Source: Sphingomonas cavernae | GTDB taxonomy: Bacteria; Pseudomonadota; Alphaproteobacteria; Sphingomonadales; Sphingomonadaceae | Length of the DNA stretch: 64,000 bases | Direction of reading: 5' to 3' | NCBI RefSeq assembly: GCF_003590775.1 | Contig: NZ_QYUM01000002.1 | Coordinates: forward strand, 496,001-560,000 | Part shown: piece by piece, positions 1 through 8,335 of the stretch | Layout: every line of letters starts with the position of its first letter | How positions within the stretch are numbered: the first letter of the stretch is position 1 | Made by a program: the position numbers and the translations under genes | Notes under the pieces: generated by a model | What the model was told of the DNA's origin: nothing | Databases searched by the model: none | Seen by the model: only the letters and a program-made list of their open reading frames with translations

Positions 1-143
1 CCTCCGACCTGGCCGATCGCGTCGTCGAAGCCGTTCAGGCCTCTGCCAACACCGGCGCGATCGGCGACGGCAAGATCTTCGTGCTCGAGGTCGGCCAGGC
101 TGTGCGTATCCGCACGGGCGAGACCGACGAGACCGCGCTCTAA
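1..143 (+). CDS. glnK: P-II nitrogen regulatory protein, C-terminal part
   Basis: The last 46 codons of a P-II signal protein; its start lies before the window and TAA is at 141-143. The visible part holds the C-terminal P-II signature TGAIGDGKIFVLEV followed by the AVRIRTGE strand and a short acidic tail, as in GlnB/GlnK. P-II trimers sense 2-oxoglutarate, ATP/ADP and, through uridylylation of the T-loop (not visible here), glutamine. The ammonium channel gene starts 16 bp downstream on the same strand. This is the classical glnK-amtB operon, in which GlnK plugs the AmtB pore when ammonium is plentiful, so glnK is preferred over glnB on context. Confidence 0.93.
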   Translation, partial: SDLADRVVEAVQASANTGAIGDGKIFVLEVGQAVRIRTGETDETAL

Positions 144-159
144 TCACAAAGGGGGAAAG

Positions 160-1635
160 ATGACGACTTCCAGAAAGATAGTGGCGAGTGCGGGCGCGAT
201 CGGCGCGTCGCTCCTTGCCGCCATGCCCGCCTGGGCAAACACTGCGGTGGCCAATGTCGCCGAAGCCGCGGGCAACGCCGCCGCGGCGGTAACCGAAGCC
301 GCACCCGCGGCTGCGGCCGCGTTCACGCCGACCGCCGACATGGTCAACAAGGGCGATACCGCCTGGATGCTGATTTCCTCGGCGCTGGTGCTGATGATGT
401 CGATCCCCGGCCTCGCACTGTTCTATGGCGGCCTTGTCCGCACCAAGAACATGCTTTCGGTGCTGATGCAGGTTTTCATGATCGTCTCGATCGCCGCGCT
501 CGTCTGGGTCACCTGGGGCTACAGCCTCGCCTTCACCAGCGGCAACAGCTTCATAGGCGGCCTGAGCAAGCTCTTCCTGCAGGGCGTTGACGGCACAACC
601 CTTGCCGCCACCTTCTCCAACGGCGTCTACATCCCCGAATATGCGTTCGTGGTGTTCCAGATGACCTTTGCGTGCATCACGCCCGCGCTCATCATCGGCG
701 CCTTTGCTGAACGCGTGAAGTTCTCGTCGCTGATGATCTTCACGGTGCTCTGGCTGACCGTCGTCTACTTCCCGATCGCGCACATGGTCTGGTACTGGGC
801 GGGTCCGGACTTCCTGCCGACCACGCCCGGCGATCATGGCCTTCTCTGGGGCTGGGGCGCGCTCGACTTCGCGGGCGGCACCGTCGTCCACATCAACGCG
901 GGCATTGCCGGCCTCGTCGGCTGCCTCATGATCGGCAAGCGCATCGGCTTCGGCAAGGAAGCCACCCCGCCGCACTCGCTGACCATGACGATGATCGGCG
1001 CATCGCTGCTGTGGGTGGGCTGGTTCGGCTTCAACGCCGGTTCCAACCTCGAAGCCAATGGCGTGACCGCGGTGGCGTTCATCAACACCTTCGTCGCGAC
1101 CGCTGCGGCCGCAGTAAGCTGGGCTATCGTCGAACAGATCAAGCATGGCCGTCCGTCGCTGCTCGGCGCGGTCTCGGGCGCGGTCGCCGGCCTTGTCGCG
1201 ATCACCCCGGCCTCGGGCTTCGCTGCGCCGATGGCCTCGATCGTGCTCGGCCTCATCGTCTCGCCGATCTGCTTCTTCTTCGTCTCCACGGTGAAGAACA
1301 AGCTTGGCTATGACGATACGCTCGACGTGTTCGGCATTCACTGTGTCGGTGGCATCATCGGCGCGATCGGCACGGGTATCGTCGCTGACCCGGCGCTCGG
1401 CGGCCAGGGCTTCTTCGACTACACCGTGATGCCCGCCGTCGTCGGCACCTATGACATGGGCGCGCAGGTCCTCACCCAGATCAAGGCGGTAGCGCTGACG
1501 CTCGTCTGGTCGGGCGTGGGTTCGGCGATCCTCTACTTCATCGTCGACAAGGCCATGGGTCTGCGCCCGAGCGAAGAGGCCGAACGCGAAGGTCTCGACC
1601 TCGCCTCGCACAACGAGCGTGCCTACAACTACTGA
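160..1635 (+). CDS. amtB: Ammonium transporter AmtB
   Basis: 491 residues. An Ala-rich signal peptide (about residues 1-27) and a low-complexity linker precede a standard 11-helix Amt/MEP/Rh channel starting near residue 60. The conserved pore elements are visible: Asp236 in GALDFAGG, His244 in VHINAGIAGL and His394 in FGIHCVGGIIGA, the last two being the twin pore histidines. The protein conducts ammonium/ammonia across the inner membrane. An AGGGGGAAAG ribosome binding site lies just before the ATG. The gene follows glnK closely and ends at a strong terminator at 1706-1737. Expression is probably under Ntr control, but no sigma-54 site can be checked because the promoter lies upstream of the window. 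Confidence 0.97.
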   Translation: MTTSRKIVASAGAIGASLLAAMPAWANTAVANVAEAAGNAAAAVTEAAPAAAAAFTPTADMVNKGDTAWMLISSALVLMMSIPGLALFYGGLVRTKNMLSVLMQVFMIVSIAALVWVTWGYSLAFTSGNSFIGGLSKLFLQGVDGTTLAATFSNGVYIPEYAFVVFQMTFACITPALIIGAFAERVKFSSLMIFTVLWLTVVYFPIAHMVWYWAGPDFLPTTPGDHGLLWGWGALDFAGGTVVHINAGIAGLVGCLMIGKRIGFGKEATPPHSLTMTMIGASLLWVGWFGFNAGSNLEANGVTAVAFINTFVATAAAAVSWAIVEQIKHGRPSLLGAVSGAVAGLVAITPASGFAAPMASIVLGLIVSPICFFFVSTVKNKLGYDDTLDVFGIHCVGGIIGAIGTGIVADPALGGQGFFDYTVMPAVVGTYDMGAQVLTQIKAVALTLVWSGVGSAILYFIVDKAMGLRPSEEAEREGLDLASHNERAYNY

Positions 1636-1705
1636 CAGGTTTGGAGGGCGGCCCACCTATTCCCCGGGCGCGCCCTCCTCAAGGAGTTCCTCCTGCGAAC
1701 TGACT

Positions 1706-1737
1706 GGGCCGGTGTGGCGACACACCGGCCCTTTTTT
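1706..1737 (+). terminator. Rho-independent terminator of glnK-amtB
   Basis: An 11-bp perfect stem (1706-1716 with 1721-1731) closed by a GCGA tetraloop and followed by six T residues. It is almost identical to the terminator at 4267-4299. Confidence 0.92.
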
Positions 1738-1847
1738 CATTTGATGCAGAAAAGCCACGCCCCGACCAAAATCGCGGGGGTGTGGTTGTGACCGCGCGCG
1801 CATAATTTTATTACAAGGCAACAAAAATAAGCGCAGGGAGGAATATT

Positions 1848-4247
1848 ATGTCTGGTTGTCTGGACTCAACTTTCGCAAAATATCGTCTTACTGCAGGGAC
1901 TTGTGTAGCAGCGCTGATGGCGGCGGCGACACCCGCCGCGGCGCAGGATCCGCAGCCCGAAGCCGTCGACCAAGGCAGAGAGATCATCGTCACCGCCACC
2001 AAGCGCGCCTCGACGATCCAGGACGTGCCCTTTTCGATCAACGCACAGACCGAAGCCGATATCGAACGCGCCAACGCGAATACGATCGAGGATCTGTCGC
2101 GCAATGTCGCCGGCCTCACCATCCAGAACCTCGGGCCCGGCCAGAGTCAGGTGTCCATCCGCGGCGTCTCGGCCGGCCAGATCGTACGCGACCAGCCCGG
2201 CGTGAAAGAGCAGGTGGGCATCTATCTCGACGAGTCGGTGATCTCGCTCTCGCTGTTCACGCCCGATATCGACCTGTTCGACCTCAACCGCGTCGAAACG
2301 CTCCGCGGCCCCCAGGGCACGCTGTTCGGCTCGGGATCGGTCGGCGGCACGCTGCGCTACATCACCAACCAGCCCAAGGTCGACGTGATCGAGGGTAAGG
2401 TCGAAGCCAATGTGAACATGGTCGACGAGGATGATTTCGGCGGCCATATCAAGGGCGCGATCAACCTGCCCATCGTCGATGGCTTCGCGGTGCGCGCGGT
2501 GGGGTATTACACGCAATATGCGGGCTTCATCGACGCGCTGCGCGAGGGCGACAGCGAGGCGAAGAACATCAACGACGGGTGGCGCGCAGGCGGACGCCTG
2601 TCTTTCCTGATCCAGCCCAGCGACAATTTCACGATCGTCCCCCGCCTCGTCTATCAGAAGATTTCGACCGATGGCTTCAACCGCCAGGAGGTCTACAATC
2701 TCTACGCCAACCAGTTCACGACGACGCGCCCGCAGGTCGTCTTCGACAAGCGTCAGCAATATCTGCTGCTCAAGGAAGCGTTCCAGGACGAGTTCATGCT
2801 CGCCGATCTGACGATGAACGTCAGCGCGGGGCCGATCGATATCACCTCGATCACCAGTTACATCAATCGCGACATCCTCGTCAGCCGAGACGCCAGCTCG
2901 CTCACGGGCAGCATCACGATCGACTTCGGCCTGCCCAATGCAGCGGTCCTGCTTCCGTCAAATCTTCGCGACACGACCGATCTCGAGCAGATCTCGCAGG
3001 AAATCCGCCTCGCCTCCAACGGCACGGGGCCCTTTCAATGGCTGGTCGGCGGCTTCTACACCGACGCCGCTCGCGATTATCTCCAGCGCCTGCCAACGCC
3101 GGGCTTTGACGCGTTCTACGATGCGGTCAACGGCCCAGGCGCAGCGGCAGCGGGCGCCAGCGGCTTTGGCCCCGATTCGCCCTATAACGCCAACCTGCCC
3201 TACAACCTCCAGCAGCTCGCGATTTTCGGTGAGGCGAGCTACGAATTTGGTGCGCTGACCGCGACCGCGGGCGCCCGCTATTATGCGTACAACGAGACGC
3301 GGCGTTTCATTTCGGGCGGCGTCTTTTCGGGCGGAGACAATCGTCGCGACAAGACGTCATCGAGCGGAATCACGCCTCGCTTCCTGCTGAGCTACGAAGC
3401 ATCGGACGACATCACGCTCAATGCGCAAGTATCCAAGGGTTTCCGGTTAGGCGGCGTCAACGACCCGCTCAACGTGCCGATCTGCACGCCGGCGGACCTT
3501 GCCCTCTTCGGCGGCTTCCAGGACTATAACGACGAAACGCTGTGGAACTACGAGGCCGGCGTCAAGGCGCAGACGGGCATCTTCACCTTCAACGCCGCGG
3601 GCTTCTACACCGACATCAAGAATCTCCAGGTGACGCTCGACGCAGGGTCCTGCTCGTCGCGCATCGTGTTCAACGTGCCCAAGGCGCACACGATGGGGCT
3701 GGAGGCGGAATTTACCGCGACGCCGGTCACCGGGCTCGACCTCTCGCTATCCGGAAGCTGGGTGGAAGCCGAGTTCGACTCGACGCTGCCCGAACCCTTT
3801 GCGACAAACACGGGTATCCGTGAGGGCAACCGCCTGCCGACAGTGCCCAAGTTCCAGATGGCAGCCGCAGCGACCTATAGTTTCCCGATCGACAATGACG
3901 GCAACGAGGCTTTCTTCTCGGCGTCGTTCCAGCATGTCGGCAGCCGCTTCACCCAGCCTGCCGATCAGGAACTCAATCCGCGGACCTTTGTCCACAACCT
4001 CGCCTTTGCGGGCATGCCCGCAACTGCCGCGACGACGCTCAACCTGAAGCTGCCCGACTATCAGCTCATCAACCTGAGCGCCGGGCTCGAGTTCGACAAT
4101 GAGCTTGGGATCACCCTCTACGTCAACAATCTGCTCGACGAGAGCGCGCTGCTCTCATTCGACCGCGAACGCGGCGGGCGCGCGCGCCTGGGCTTCCAGG
4201 TCGGCCAGCCGCGTACGATCGGGCTTACCGTCCGCAAGGGCTTCTGA
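1848..4247 (+). CDS. TonB-dependent outer membrane receptor
   Basis: 799 residues. Signal peptide ends around residues 32-34 (AAAQ-DP), followed by a short linker and the TonB-box-like IIVTATK typical of sphingomonad receptors. A plug domain follows (about 50-165, with RVETLRGPQGTLFGSGSVGGTLRYIT), then a 22-strand-type barrel running to a C-terminal aromatic/charged strand. A GGGAGGA ribosome binding site precedes ATG 1848; a second ATG at 1856 is in another frame. It stands alone between two terminators, with no FecR, sigma factor or substrate enzyme beside it, so the ligand (siderophore, sugar or another compound) cannot be named. The sequence suits the large receptor family expanded in sphingomonads. 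Confidence 0.93.
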   Translation: MSGCLDSTFAKYRLTAGTCVAALMAAATPAAAQDPQPEAVDQGREIIVTATKRASTIQDVPFSINAQTEADIERANANTIEDLSRNVAGLTIQNLGPGQSQVSIRGVSAGQIVRDQPGVKEQVGIYLDESVISLSLFTPDIDLFDLNRVETLRGPQGTLFGSGSVGGTLRYITNQPKVDVIEGKVEANVNMVDEDDFGGHIKGAINLPIVDGFAVRAVGYYTQYAGFIDALREGDSEAKNINDGWRAGGRLSFLIQPSDNFTIVPRLVYQKISTDGFNRQEVYNLYANQFTTTRPQVVFDKRQQYLLLKEAFQDEFMLADLTMNVSAGPIDITSITSYINRDILVSRDASSLTGSITIDFGLPNAAVLLPSNLRDTTDLEQISQEIRLASNGTGPFQWLVGGFYTDAARDYLQRLPTPGFDAFYDAVNGPGAAAAGASGFGPDSPYNANLPYNLQQLAIFGEASYEFGALTATAGARYYAYNETRRFISGGVFSGGDNRRDKTSSSGITPRFLLSYEASDDITLNAQVSKGFRLGGVNDPLNVPICTPADLALFGGFQDYNDETLWNYEAGVKAQTGIFTFNAAGFYTDIKNLQVTLDAGSCSSRIVFNVPKAHTMGLEAEFTATPVTGLDLSLSGSWVEAEFDSTLPEPFATNTGIREGNRLPTVPKFQMAAAATYSFPIDNDGNEAFFSASFQHVGSRFTQPADQELNPRTFVHNLAFAGMPATAATTLNLKLPDYQLINLSAGLEFDNELGITLYVNNLLDESALLSFDRERGGRARLGFQVGQPRTIGLTVRKGF

Positions 4248-4266
4248 GCAAACGCACTCTGATCCG

Positions 4267-4299
4267 GGGCCGGCGTGGCGACGCGCCGGCCCTTTTTTT
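4267..4299 (+). terminator. Rho-independent terminator of the TonB receptor gene
   Basis: Stem 4267-4277 with 4282-4292, GCGA loop, then seven T residues. It differs from the terminator at 1706-1737 by a compensated base pair (T-A to C-G) and one G-U wobble, so the fold is kept. Confidence 0.9.
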
Positions 4300-4309
4300 C
4301 ATGACCGCA

Positions 4310-4768
4310 TCAGGCCAGTTCGGCGCGCTGGATCACGACGGGAATCCCCGCCTTGTCGAGCTCGAACCCCACGATCGAGAAGCCGCATTGCAGGTTGAGG
4401 ATGATCATCGCGTTGTTGCCCGCACGCGTTCGCGTCTCGACATGCGAATAGCCCTGCTCGCGCGCCCAGCGATGCTGGGCCTCGGTCAACCGCCTTGCCA
4501 ACCCCTTGCGCCGTGCGTCGGGATGAACCCCGCCAAGCCAAGAGTAGAACAGCGTCTCGCCGCGGCGATAGCCCAGCTTGAATGCGATCAGCCGCCCCTC
4601 CGCATCATGCGCCGAAAACAGCGCGGCGCCGTCGAGGTGAGACAGCCGGCCCAGCAGATATTCGGGCGCGAAATCGGCAAAGATCACGCGGCACAGCGCG
4701 GCAAGCTCGGCGCCGTGCTGCTCGACTGCGCTTCCCTCAACGACCTCGATCGCGGGTTCACCCATCAT
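4310..4768 (-). CDS. GNAT family N-acetyltransferase
   Basis: 152 residues from ATG 4768 (a second ATG follows directly at 4765). The acetyl-CoA binding core is visible in VHPDARRKGLARRLTEAQHRWA, a variant of the R/Q-x-x-G-x-G/A loop, preceded by the beta-4 strand FYSWLGGV and followed by a C-terminal NLQCGFSIVGFEL segment typical of the fold. The acceptor substrate is not deducible. The start overlaps the stop of the sterol desaturase gene by 11 nt, so the two are translationally coupled at the end of a minus-strand chain of four genes. A longer reading frame upstream is just the antisense-like extension over the desaturase gene. Confidence 0.82.
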   Translation of the reverse strand: MMGEPAIEVVEGSAVEQHGAELAALCRVIFADFAPEYLLGRLSHLDGAALFSAHDAEGRLIAFKLGYRRGETLFYSWLGGVHPDARRKGLARRLTEAQHRWAREQGYSHVETRTRAGNNAMIILNLQCGFSIVGFELDKAGIPVVIQRAELA

Positions 4769-5654
4769 GCTGCAGCCGTGCGTGCCAGCGCGCGCGGATC
4801 GTTTCGCTCGAATCGCGCGATCCGTCATGGCTCCAGCCGGGCGGCGCGATGATGTAGCGCAGCTTGTTGCCGATCCCCGGCGCCTTCCACACGTCCTTGG
4901 CGATGCCCGCCCATTCGTGGAACGCGGCCCACAGCACATTGTAGCTGCCCAGGTTCTTGACGATGCCATAGCGCGGGCGATCGTCATCGTGTTCGCGCAC
5001 GAAGCTGCCGAACATCCGATCCCAGACGATGAAGACCCCGGCATAATTCTTGTCGAGATAGCGCGGATTGGTCGCATGGTGGACGCGGTGGTGCGACGGC
5101 GTGTTCATCACCGCCTCGAACCAGCGCGGCATCCGGCCGATCATCTCGGTATGGATCCAGAACTGGTAGATCAGGTTGATGCCACCGCAAAACAGCACCA
5201 TCGCAGGTGGGAAGCCGATCAGGAACAGCGGCAGGCGGAAGATGAAAGCCAGGCTGAGGAACCCCGTCCAGGTCTGCCGAAGCGCGGTCGACAGATTATA
5301 GTGCTGGCTCGAATGGTGGATGACGTGGCTCGCCCAGAACCAACGGACGCGGTGCGCCGAACGATGAAAGGCGTAATAAGCCAGATCGTCGAGCACGAAG
5401 CAAAGGCCCCATGCCCACCAGACATAGGGGATGTCGAATACCCGGTGATTCCAGAACCACCAGGCCATGCCGATCACCGCGCCCGCGCTGAGCACGCCCG
5501 CGATCGTGCTGCCCAGCCCCAGCGCGAGCGACGTCAACGTATCCTTCGGATCATAGCGGTGCCGGCCGCGAATCCGCGCGACCAGCATCTCGAGCAGCAC
5601 CAGCGAGATGAACGCAGGAACCGCAAGGTTCACCGGATCGGGCAGGTCAGGCAT
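4758..5654 (-). CDS. Sterol desaturase / fatty acid hydroxylase family membrane protein
   Basis: 298 residues, with about four hydrophobic segments. The di-iron histidine boxes are all visible: HRSAH (97-101), HVIHH (110-114) and HRVHH (189-193), with a further His168 in FWIHTE. This matches the ERG3/CrtZ-like hydroxylase superfamily, which uses a membrane-bound di-iron centre and oxygen to hydroxylate or desaturate lipids; the exact lipid substrate is unknown. The gene overlaps its upstream neighbour by 8 nt and its downstream GNAT gene by 11 nt. Confidence 0.9.
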   Translation of the reverse strand: MPDLPDPVNLAVPAFISLVLLEMLVARIRGRHRYDPKDTLTSLALGLGSTIAGVLSAGAVIGMAWWFWNHRVFDIPYVWWAWGLCFVLDDLAYYAFHRSAHRVRWFWASHVIHHSSQHYNLSTALRQTWTGFLSLAFIFRLPLFLIGFPPAMVLFCGGINLIYQFWIHTEMIGRMPRWFEAVMNTPSHHRVHHATNPRYLDKNYAGVFIVWDRMFGSFVREHDDDRPRYGIVKNLGSYNVLWAAFHEWAGIAKDVWKAPGIGNKLRYIIAPPGWSHDGSRDSSETIRARWHARLQHDG

Positions 5655-6063
5655 CGGTCATCGTCCCCACATCGCCCATATTGCGCATGCGGCTGGCCCA
5701 CTCCGCCGCATGTGCACCCAGGTTGAGCGTTACCGAACCGAACATCGGATCATCGGGGGTCAGCGTCAATTGGTTGCGATCGAGCCGCGCCTCGACCGGA
5801 GGCATCAGCCGCCGACCGACAAAATGCCCACCATGCGCGCGGATCAGCAGCAGTTGCCCTACGCGATCGCGGAGCAGCGCCGCGTAGCCCGCGCGATCGA
5901 CCGCCACGGCAACGGGATCGAAGCCGCTATCGACCTCGTCCGCCACCGCAAGCGCATGCTCCGCATTGACGATCCGCGCTTCCTCGCCCAGCCCGAGCAG
6001 CCGCGCGACAAGCGCGAGCCCCAAAACCCCGGCCAGCGATCCCGCCAGCAAAAGCCAGTTCAT
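5647..6063 (-). CDS. Hypothetical protein with one N-terminal membrane anchor
   Basis: 138 residues. A hydrophobic segment (about 2-21, WLLLAGSLAGVLGLALVARL) suggests a single-pass inner membrane protein with a soluble remainder of mixed alpha/beta character; no catalytic motif is recognised. The ATG overlaps the stop of the DUF442 gene by 4 nt (ATGA at 6060-6063), and the stop overlaps the desaturase start by 8 nt, so it is part of a coupled operon. The longer in-frame extension to 6213 would run through the DUF442 gene and is rejected. Function is unknown; a role beside the membrane desaturase is only a guess from position. Confidence 0.7.
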   Translation of the reverse strand: MNWLLLAGSLAGVLGLALVARLLGLGEEARIVNAEHALAVADEVDSGFDPVAVAVDRAGYAALLRDRVGQLLLIRAHGGHFVGRRLMPPVEARLDRNQLTLTPDDPMFGSVTLNLGAHAAEWASRMRNMGDVGTMTDA

Positions 6064-6488
6064 CGTCCTCCGCTGAGCGCGTCGAGCATAGGTCGGATCG
6101 AGGAAAGGTCGTAGCCTGCGCCCGCGGCCTTTTCCGCGAGCGTATCGGGCGCATCGCCGCGCTGCGCGCGCGCCAGCGCCCAGAGATAGGTCGAGCGCGT
6201 GCCCGAACGGCAATAAGCGAGCGCGGGGCCGTTCGCGGCATCGAGTGCGGCGTTCATCTCGTTGAGCTGGTTCGCCGAAAAGCCCGCATGGGTAACGGGG
6301 ATGGCGCGATAGGCGACACCCGCAGCTTCGGCCGCGGCCGCGATTTCTGCGCCATTGGTCTGTCCGGCCTCTTCGTCATCGGGGCGGTTGTTGATGATCA
6401 TCGTCACCCCATCCGCCTTCGCCGCCGCGACCTGATCGGTCGTCATCTGCGAGGCAACCGAAATGCTGTCGTCAATCCGCCGGAACAT
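6060..6488 (-). CDS. DUF442 / TIGR01244 family phosphatase-like or sulfurtransferase-like protein
   Basis: 142 residues starting MFRRIDDSISVASQM, the usual start for this family. The dual-specificity-phosphatase-like P-loop CRSGTRS is visible (about residues 93-99), as is the IINNRPDDE strand. Family members are called beta-lactamase-hydrolase-like phosphatases (Blh N-terminal domain); some are linked to sulfide metabolism or biofilm regulation, but the physiological substrate here is unknown. First gene of the chain DUF442, 5647-6063, desaturase, GNAT. ATG 6488 was chosen over the upstream start at 6539 because it matches family length. Confidence 0.85.
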   Translation of the reverse strand: MFRRIDDSISVASQMTTDQVAAAKADGVTMIINNRPDDEEAGQTNGAEIAAAAEAAGVAYRAIPVTHAGFSANQLNEMNAALDAANGPALAYCRSGTRSTYLWALARAQRGDAPDTLAEKAAGAGYDLSSIRPMLDALSGGR

Positions 6489-6555
6489 TGTGAACTCCAA
6501 TTCTGCTGCTCGCCCTATAGACGCCACAGTTTGCCGCATGGAAGCGCGAATGACG

Positions 6556-6921
6556 TCAAGACGCTTTCGGCTTCCGTGGTTTCTTCTTTGCGGCGCCTCT
6601 CAGCCCGGCCTCATGTGCCAGCGCGGCCCATTCACGCATCGCGTCGGCATCATCATACACCGCATCGGGCGCGGCGCGGTAGTTCATGCTGGCGACTTTC
6701 CCCTCCTTCATCACGAAGGTGAAGCGCTCGCAGCCTGCACCGTCCCAGCGCGTATCGCTTGTCGCATCCGCCTTGAACCAGAGCCGGTCGTCGGCGACGA
6801 TCGCAAAGACGACGCCGTCGAGATAAAGCGTCGCGCCGCCCATCATACGGCGCATCGTCACATGGCCCATCGGCGCGAGCGCCTCGCCAACCCAGTCGAC
6901 TAGGCCCGTGTCCACGCTCAT
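6556..6921 (-). CDS. TfoX N-terminal domain protein
   Basis: 121 residues. The TfoX-N fold is recognisable from the MRRMMGGATLYLDGVVFAIVADDRLWFK region, the GAGCERFTFVMKEGK segment and the closing MNYRAAPDAVYDD part; a Lys/Arg-rich tail ends the protein (AAKKKPRKPKAS). Full-length TfoX/Sxy regulates competence in gammaproteobacteria, but stand-alone N-terminal domain proteins are common in alphaproteobacteria and have no assigned role. ATG 6921 overlaps the stop of the upstream GNAT by 4 nt; it is the last gene of the chain EamA, 7394-8335, GNAT, TfoX. Confidence 0.87.
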   Translation of the reverse strand: MSVDTGLVDWVGEALAPMGHVTMRRMMGGATLYLDGVVFAIVADDRLWFKADATSDTRWDGAGCERFTFVMKEGKVASMNYRAAPDAVYDDADAMREWAALAHEAGLRGAAKKKPRKPKAS

Positions 6922-7397
6922 GCCGCTGCGAGCGCCCTGAGCGCATCGCCATCGAGCCTCTGGACGGTCCATTCATCCATCGGCTTCGCGCCCAGCGCGC
7001 GATAGAATCCGATCGCGGGTTCGTTCCAGTCGAGCACCGACCATTCGAGTCGGGCGCACTCGCGCTCGATCGCGATCGCGGCGAGCCGCGCGAGCAAGGC
7101 GCGCCCTGCCCCCGCCCCGCGCGCCTCGGGCGCGACAAACAGGTCTTCGAGGTAGATGCCGGGCTTGCCCTCGAAGGTCGAGAAATTGTGGAAGAACAGC
7201 GCAAAGCCAACGGGGCCGCCATCCAGTTCGGCGATCAGGACCTCGGCATAGGCGTGCTGCCCGAACAGGTTGCGTTCGAGAAGCGCCACGTCGGTGCGAA
7301 CCTCATGCGCCAGCTTCTCATATTCGGCGAGCGCAAGGATGAAGCCGTGAATGATCGGCAAATCGGCGCGCGTGGCCGCGCGGATGGCGAGGCTCAT
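6918..7397 (-). CDS. GNAT family acetyltransferase, SSAT-like
   Basis: 159 residues. The whole length resembles diamine/spermidine acetyltransferase-like proteins: ILALAEYEKLAHEV near the N-terminus, IYLEDLFVAPEARGAGAGRAL with the acetyl-CoA loop RGAGAGRAL, and WSVLDWNEPAIGFYRALGA at the C-terminus. The natural acceptor may be a polyamine or thialysine, but this is not proven by the motifs. Overlaps both neighbours by 4 nt. Confidence 0.87.
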   Translation of the reverse strand: MSLAIRAATRADLPIIHGFILALAEYEKLAHEVRTDVALLERNLFGQHAYAEVLIAELDGGPVGFALFFHNFSTFEGKPGIYLEDLFVAPEARGAGAGRALLARLAAIAIERECARLEWSVLDWNEPAIGFYRALGAKPMDEWTVQRLDGDALRALAAA

Positions 7398-8335
7398 GCC
7401 GCCTGCCTCTCGCCGAGCGCGCGGATCGCAGCGCGCGAGCGTGCGAGATATTCCATGCCGTGAAAGCGATAGGTGCCGATGAAGTGGATCATTCGTGAGT
7501 CCCCGGGAAGCGGCGTGTTCCAGTGATTAACGTAGCGATCGGCGGGCAACAGCACTGGATCGGCGGCATTTGCGACGACGAAGTTGGATGCGACCTGTTC
7601 GCTCCCCCATTCGCACCATTTCGCGCGGCCCACAGCCGCTTCGGCAGCTTGAGAGAAACGGGTCGCGAGGCCCCGGTCGCCGCCGCGCGCGAAACCTGCA
7701 AAACCCGCGCAGCCGCGGACATAGCGCGGCGCTGCCAACCCGGGGATTTCCAGCCGGTCCATCACCGACTCGGTCGCGCGCTGGACATGGCTCTGGCTCA
7801 GCGAGACACCCTCGGTGCCCTGAGGGAAATGCTCGCGAACGAACTCGGGCACAGGCAGCACCGCAGGAACAATGTCGGATTCGCCAAGCAGCGTGAAGCT
7901 GCGATTGGCATCGATCGCCTCGGCAAGTTCCGGTACCGGCCCCACCGTCACCGTGTCCGAATCGAGCTGGATCATGTAGTTGTCCGCGCTCAGATCGAGC
8001 AGCGTCAGCAACCTTTCCCATGTGCCGCCATTGGGGCACGGCCCGACATCGACATCGTGGATCGAGAGGATTTTGGGATCGCCGAGATGCGCCTTGAGGA
8101 TCGCGCGATCGTCAGGGGTCAGCGTACCGTCGTCGAGCAGCATCACGCGCCCGCGCCGCAGATGGTGGTGGAGCGACTTGACCGCGACCAGATAAGGAAT
8201 GAGCACCGCGCTCCCCATCATCGAGAACAGCACCACGCCATCATCGACCGGCCGGATCGGCGGGGTCGCGAGCACGGGCCGGCACAACCGCTTGTAGAGC
8301 GCCTGCTTCACATGCCAGTTGATTTCCTCGATCAT
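7394..8335 (-). CDS. Hypothetical protein, possible GT-A-type glycosyltransferase
   Basis: 313 residues. An N-terminal VVLFSMMGSAVLIPYLVAVKSL segment resembles the start of nucleotide-sugar-binding folds, and NYMIQLDSDTVTV (Asp125-Ser-Asp127) looks like a DXD metal/nucleotide-sugar motif at the end of a beta strand. No membrane segment or signal peptide is seen. The start at 8335 overlaps the EamA gene stop by 4 nt, and the end overlaps the GNAT start by 4 nt. Glycosyltransferase is an inference from the DXD-like motif alone; donor and acceptor are unknown. Confidence 0.6.
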   Translation of the reverse strand: MIEEINWHVKQALYKRLCRPVLATPPIRPVDDGVVLFSMMGSAVLIPYLVAVKSLHHHLRRGRVMLLDDGTLTPDDRAILKAHLGDPKILSIHDVDVGPCPNGGTWERLLTLLDLSADNYMIQLDSDTVTVGPVPELAEAIDANRSFTLLGESDIVPAVLPVPEFVREHFPQGTEGVSLSQSHVQRATESVMDRLEIPGLAAPRYVRGCAGFAGFARGGDRGLATRFSQAAEAAVGRAKWCEWGSEQVASNFVVANAADPVLLPADRYVNHWNTPLPGDSRMIHFIGTYRFHGMEYLARSRAAIRALGERQAA

